A program made the translations under genes and the position numbers. From the NCBI GenBank assembly GCA_021372865.1, contig JAJFTO010000012.1, positions 1 to 64,000 of the forward strand: a DNA stretch of 64,000 nt. The letters run 5' to 3'. The stretch is from Porphyromonadaceae bacterium. Its GTDB lineage: Bacteria; Bacteroidota; Bacteroidia; Bacteroidales; Dysgonomonadaceae. The first letter of the stretch is position 1; each line of letters opens with the position of its first letter. Under the pieces are notes generated by a model. The model worked only from the letters and a program-made list of their open reading frames with translations, did no database searches and was not told where the DNA came from. Positions 61,218 to 64,000 of this stretch are shown in pieces.

Positions 61218-62432
61218 ATGAGTCAGAGAACAACAAGCAATCTCTTCACTTTCTTCACGCTCTACATCGCCCAATCGATTCCGATGAGCTTCTTCGCCAC
61301 GGCACTACCAGTGTTGATGCGGCAAGGCGATTATTCACTCTTTGCCATCGCCCTACTCAAGCTGATCAAACTGCCCTGGATCCTCAAATTTCTCTGGTCA
61401 CCGCTGGTGGACAGCAAAACAGAAAGTGTTTCCGACTATAAACGGTGGATCATTGTTTCGGAGATCCTCTATGCCCTGATCATCTTTGGGGTGGCCATGC
61501 TTAACGTGAAGACACACTTCACGCTGGTCATCATACTTATTCTATTCGCTTTCATCTCCTCCGCCACACAGGATATCGCCACCGACGCAATGGCTGCCCG
61601 ATCATTTGAACGAAAAAACAGTAGTCTTCTCAACAGTATCCAGTCGATGGGCTCTTTTACCGGTAGCATGGTGGGAGGAGGTTTCCTGCTGTTACTCTTT
61701 CACCGTATTGGCTGGTCGAACCTTCTTCCATGGCTAGCCATATTCGTGCTGATCGCACTTTTACCTCTGGCATTTAACAGAGGGATTATCCTCAAAAAAC
61801 GAAAAAAAAGAGAGAAAGTGACTTCACGCGACATGCTGCTCTTTTTCACCCAAAAACATATCTGGCGACAGATCCTCTTTCTCATCCTTTTCTACGGGGG
61901 ACTGATCGGCATCCTCTCCTCTCTTAGCCCCTACCTTGTGGACAGGGGTTATCAGATGAAAGAAATTGGAGCCATGGTGGGTATTTTTGGTGTCTCCACC
62001 GGTATCCTCTCCGCCTTTCTTACAGGCATTTTCATACGTAAAAAAGGGAAGTTACGTTCCCGGCGGATTATCTCGGCATTGATCATCCTACCCGCAGCCT
62101 ACTTTCTCTGGCTCACGCAAAGCGGCATGGGGAGTCATGTCCTGATATTGGTGGGGGTGGCACTTGTCTGGGGTACCTACGGCATGGCCTCCACCATGAT
62201 CAATACCGCCGCAATGGACATCGTACGCGAGGGTCGTGAGGGGACCGACTTCACACTGCAGATCGTGTTCACCCACCTCAGCGCGATGATCATCACACTG
62301 GTAAGTGCCCGCGTGGGGGATATAGCCGGCTATTCGGGATTGTTTACCATGGAGCTGCTGCTTGCATTATTTTCTTTTATTTTTGTACTGTTTACCCAAC
62401 CGTTTCGACGGGAGGAAAAAGATGAATTTTAA
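61218..62432 (+). CDS. MFS transporter (AmpG/SLC33-like), putative porphyrin permease
   Basis: A 404-residue protein with about 12 hydrophobic segments. The first half contains LIKLPWILKFLWSPLVDS and QDIATDAMAARSFERKN, motifs shared with AmpG-like and acetyl-CoA transporter-like MFS proteins. A basic central loop (KKRKKREK) separates the halves. Substrate prediction from sequence is not possible. Its place between an outer-membrane receptor (11-bp gap) and hemN (11-bp overlap) suggests it carries the same ligand across the inner membrane. Confidence 0.88.
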   Translation: MSQRTTSNLFTFFTLYIAQSIPMSFFATALPVLMRQGDYSLFAIALLKLIKLPWILKFLWSPLVDSKTESVSDYKRWIIVSEILYALIIFGVAMLNVKTHFTLVIILILFAFISSATQDIATDAMAARSFERKNSSLLNSIQSMGSFTGSMVGGGFLLLLFHRIGWSNLLPWLAIFVLIALLPLAFNRGIILKKRKKREKVTSRDMLLFFTQKHIWRQILFLILFYGGLIGILSSLSPYLVDRGYQMKEIGAMVGIFGVSTGILSAFLTGIFIRKKGKLRSRRIISALIILPAAYFLWLTQSGMGSHVLILVGVALVWGTYGMASTMINTAAMDIVREGREGTDFTLQIVFTHLSAMIITLVSARVGDIAGYSGLFTMELLLALFSFIFVLFTQPFRREEKDEF

Positions 62433-63798
62433 TATGAACGGACTGATTGAAAAATATAACCTGCCGGTACCCCGCTACACCAGCTATCCGCCAGCCAACT
62501 TTTTTTACGAGGGTTATGGCGAGGAAGAACTGATTCACGCAATTGAAGCCTCCAACCGGCAGGAACCGGCTCATCTTTCCTTTTACATACACCTTCCCTA
62601 TTGTAACCGTATGTGTCATTACTGCGGCTGCAATGCCTACCCACGCACAAGGAGTAGCAGCGACATCCAATACGTGCAGGCGGTGATTCGCGAGGTTGAC
62701 ATGGTCTGCAGCCACATCGATTCTAACAGGAAGATTGCTCAGATCCATTTCGGTGGTGGATCACCCTCCTCATTCGATCCCGATCTGATCAAGGCAATCA
62801 ATGAAAAACTCTTCAGCCACTTTGGCACCATCGATGATCCGGAGATTGCCATCGAGTGTCACCCTGGTTATATGAATGAATCAGCCTACGAGCGACTTAT
62901 AGATGCAGGGTTCAACAGAATGAGCCTCGGCATCCAGGATTTTGATCCGGCGGTGATGAAGGCATCGAACCGTCTCCCGTCGCTGCTTCCCATGGAAGAA
63001 CTGTTTCCTCTGCTTCGGGAGCGAAAGATTCATATCAACCTCGACTTCATCTACGGGTTACCGCTACAGACAGTGGAAAGCTTCACTGACACCATCGCCC
63101 GCGCAATCACACTGTCACCGGACAGACTGGTCACCTTCTCCTATGCACACGTACCTCATCTCTTCCCGCGACAAAAGCTGCTGGAGCGGAAAGGGCTACC
63201 GACCGAGGAGCTGAAAAGCCGTCTATACCATGCGGCACAGGAATTATTGTTGCAGGGAGGCTACAAACAGATTGGAATCGATCATTACGTGAAAGAAGAG
63301 GATGAACTCTACCAGGCGCTGGAAAGTAGTACCCTACATCGCAACTTCCAGGGTTACTGTACACGCCGAACCACGGGACAGGTTTACGCTTTTGGCGTCA
63401 CTGCCATCAGCCAGTTGACAGGGGCCTATGCCCAGAACACCAAAAGCATTGATGAGTATCTGAAAACAATTCACAGCGGTCATCTGCCTGTAAAAAAAGG
63501 ATACAACCTGAACCGTAAGGAGCAGGTGACCCGTGAAGTGATTACCACCCTGATGTGTAACGGGGAGATTCACTGGAAGGAGCTGGCTGGACGACTTCGA
63601 ATACCCCGGGAAGAACTACAGACGATGACCGCCTTCTCGGAGGAGAAGATGCGCAGCTTTGCCGACGATGGCCTCATCTTCTTTGATCAGGATCAGATTG
63701 TGATGCGAGAAAAAGGGTCACCGTACGTGCGAAATGTGGCGGCTTCGCTAGATTCTCTGCTCCTAAACAGCAACAAGACATTTTCAAAACCAATATAA
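62422..63798 (+). CDS. hemN: Oxygen-independent coproporphyrinogen III oxidase
   Basis: A radical SAM enzyme that turns coproporphyrinogen III into protoporphyrinogen IX without oxygen. At 458 residues it carries HLPYCNRMCHYCGCN, that is CxxxCxxCxC. The fourth Cys marks true HemN, as opposed to the heme chaperone HemW. The N-terminal trip-wire-like segment YNLPVPRYTSYPPANFF, IHFGGGSPSSFDPDLI, and NLDFIYGLPLQTVESF also fit HemN. ATG 62422 is preceded by GGGAGG and overlaps the MFS stop by 11 bp, so it is translationally coupled. hemG follows at 8 bp. Confidence 0.95.
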   Translation: MNFNMNGLIEKYNLPVPRYTSYPPANFFYEGYGEEELIHAIEASNRQEPAHLSFYIHLPYCNRMCHYCGCNAYPRTRSSSDIQYVQAVIREVDMVCSHIDSNRKIAQIHFGGGSPSSFDPDLIKAINEKLFSHFGTIDDPEIAIECHPGYMNESAYERLIDAGFNRMSLGIQDFDPAVMKASNRLPSLLPMEELFPLLRERKIHINLDFIYGLPLQTVESFTDTIARAITLSPDRLVTFSYAHVPHLFPRQKLLERKGLPTEELKSRLYHAAQELLLQGGYKQIGIDHYVKEEDELYQALESSTLHRNFQGYCTRRTTGQVYAFGVTAISQLTGAYAQNTKSIDEYLKTIHSGHLPVKKGYNLNRKEQVTREVITTLMCNGEIHWKELAGRLRIPREELQTMTAFSEEKMRSFADDGLIFFDQDQIVMREKGSPYVRNVAASLDSLLLNSNKTFSKPI

Positions 63799-63806
63799 AA
63801 GGAACC

Positions 63807-64000
63807 ATGGAACGGGATGTGGTTATTATCGGTGGTGGCCTCACAGGGCTGACCACCGCACTGCAACTTAAGAAAAGAGGGCTTACCGTAGCCATCCTGG
63901 AAAAGTGTGATCGTACGGGTGGCCAGATTGCCTCCCACAATGAAGATGGCTTTCTCTTCGAATCGGGTCCCAACACCGGCTCCGGCGCATCAGAAGAAGT
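63807..64000 (+). CDS. Protoporphyrinogen oxidase (HemG/HemY type, FAD), 5' part
   Basis: Only the first 64 codons are inside the window. The start MERDVVIIGGGLTGLTTALQ gives the FAD-binding GxGxxG motif. ILEKCDRTGGQIAS and the segment FLFESGPNTGSGASEE match the HemY-type protoporphyrinogen oxidase family. It would oxidise protoporphyrinogen IX (or coproporphyrinogen) in the step after HemN. AAAAGGA precedes the ATG. It is the fourth gene of the operon; anything beyond, such as hemH, is outside the window. Confidence 0.88.
   Translation, partial: MERDVVIIGGGLTGLTTALQLKKRGLTVAILEKCDRTGGQIASHNEDGFLFESGPNTGSGASEE

Noticed and set aside
62422..63798. HemW (heme chaperone) instead of HemN
   Set aside because: The cluster motif is CxxxCxxCxC with the fourth Cys and the N-terminal segment of HemN is present; HemW has Phe at the fourth position.
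1..64000. tRNA, rRNA, CRISPR arrays, insertion sequences or prophage genes
   Set aside because: No cloverleaf, repeat-spacer pattern, transposase or phage gene was recognised on reading the gaps and ORFs.

Overview
The window looks like a chromosomal core region of a Bacteroidota bacterium, order Bacteroidales, probably an anaerobic relative of the Dysgonomonadaceae/Porphyromonadaceae. The phylum call rests on the repeated Bacteroidota promoter form (TTTG or TTG, about 19-22 bp, then TAnnTTTG) upstream of most transcription units, a MurA with Asp in place of the catalytic Cys, a two-subunit 2-oxoglutarate:ferredoxin oxidoreductase, an OadG-type subunit fused to a lamin-tail domain, and the TGS-linked nucleoside kinase. 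The family-level placement is an inference. I see no rRNA, tRNA, CRISPR array, prophage or insertion sequence. Coding density is high, and only one gene-free stretch exceeds 300 bp (11803-12176).

Layout. 1-3056 (minus): mnmE (cut by the window edge) and a nucleoside kinase. 3215-8540 (plus): Na/phosphate symporter, a YciH/SUI1 protein and an AddA-like helicase-nuclease. 8558-11248 (minus): a secreted esterase and a secreted phosphoesterase/beta-propeller fusion. 11470-17059: a small GNAT, then minus-strand nagB, a flavodiiron protein, lgt, diaminopimelate dehydrogenase and a rhomboid protease. 17237-21871 (plus): a three-gene alpha-glucan cluster (debranching enzyme, GT4 glycosyltransferase, GH57 protein). 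21954-24285 (minus): rny, zapA and a coiled-coil protein. 24518-28740: a B3/4 protein, an orphan histidine kinase behind an RsmF-type methyltransferase, and a secreted TIM-barrel protein. 28964-35905 (plus): an RsmI-like methylase, murB, murA, a PEP-mutase-family enzyme and korAB. 35950-38917: divergent proline dehydrogenase and P5C dehydrogenase. 39177-42982 (plus): TerC, cmk, ispH and pfkA.

43094-49140 (plus) is a methylmalonyl-CoA epimerase/Na+-pumping decarboxylase operon. It has all core subunits plus a second beta subunit and a 50-residue OadG-like peptide. 49196-54096 holds nadK and a CBS protein (minus), then pdxJ, exbB, exbD, tonB and a DJ-1 protein (plus). 54268-57929 holds rpsA and an ECF sigma/putative anti-sigma/secreted-protein trio. 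58067-59005 is a YhcC-type radical SAM protein. 59122 to the window end is a tight operon of TonB-dependent receptor, MFS transporter, HemN and HemG/HemY (cut by the edge). I read it as import of a late porphyrin intermediate and its conversion toward heme.

Taken together the genes suggest a fermentative anaerobe: ferredoxin-linked 2-oxoglutarate oxidation, proline catabolism to glutamate, succinate decarboxylation to propionate coupled to Na+ export, glucan storage, oxygen protection by a flavodiiron protein, and heme made or salvaged through oxygen-independent steps. The most interesting items are the probable porphyrin-salvage operon, the doubled membrane module of the Na+ pump, the GH57 protein lacking its catalytic Asp, and the structured zapA-rny spacer.
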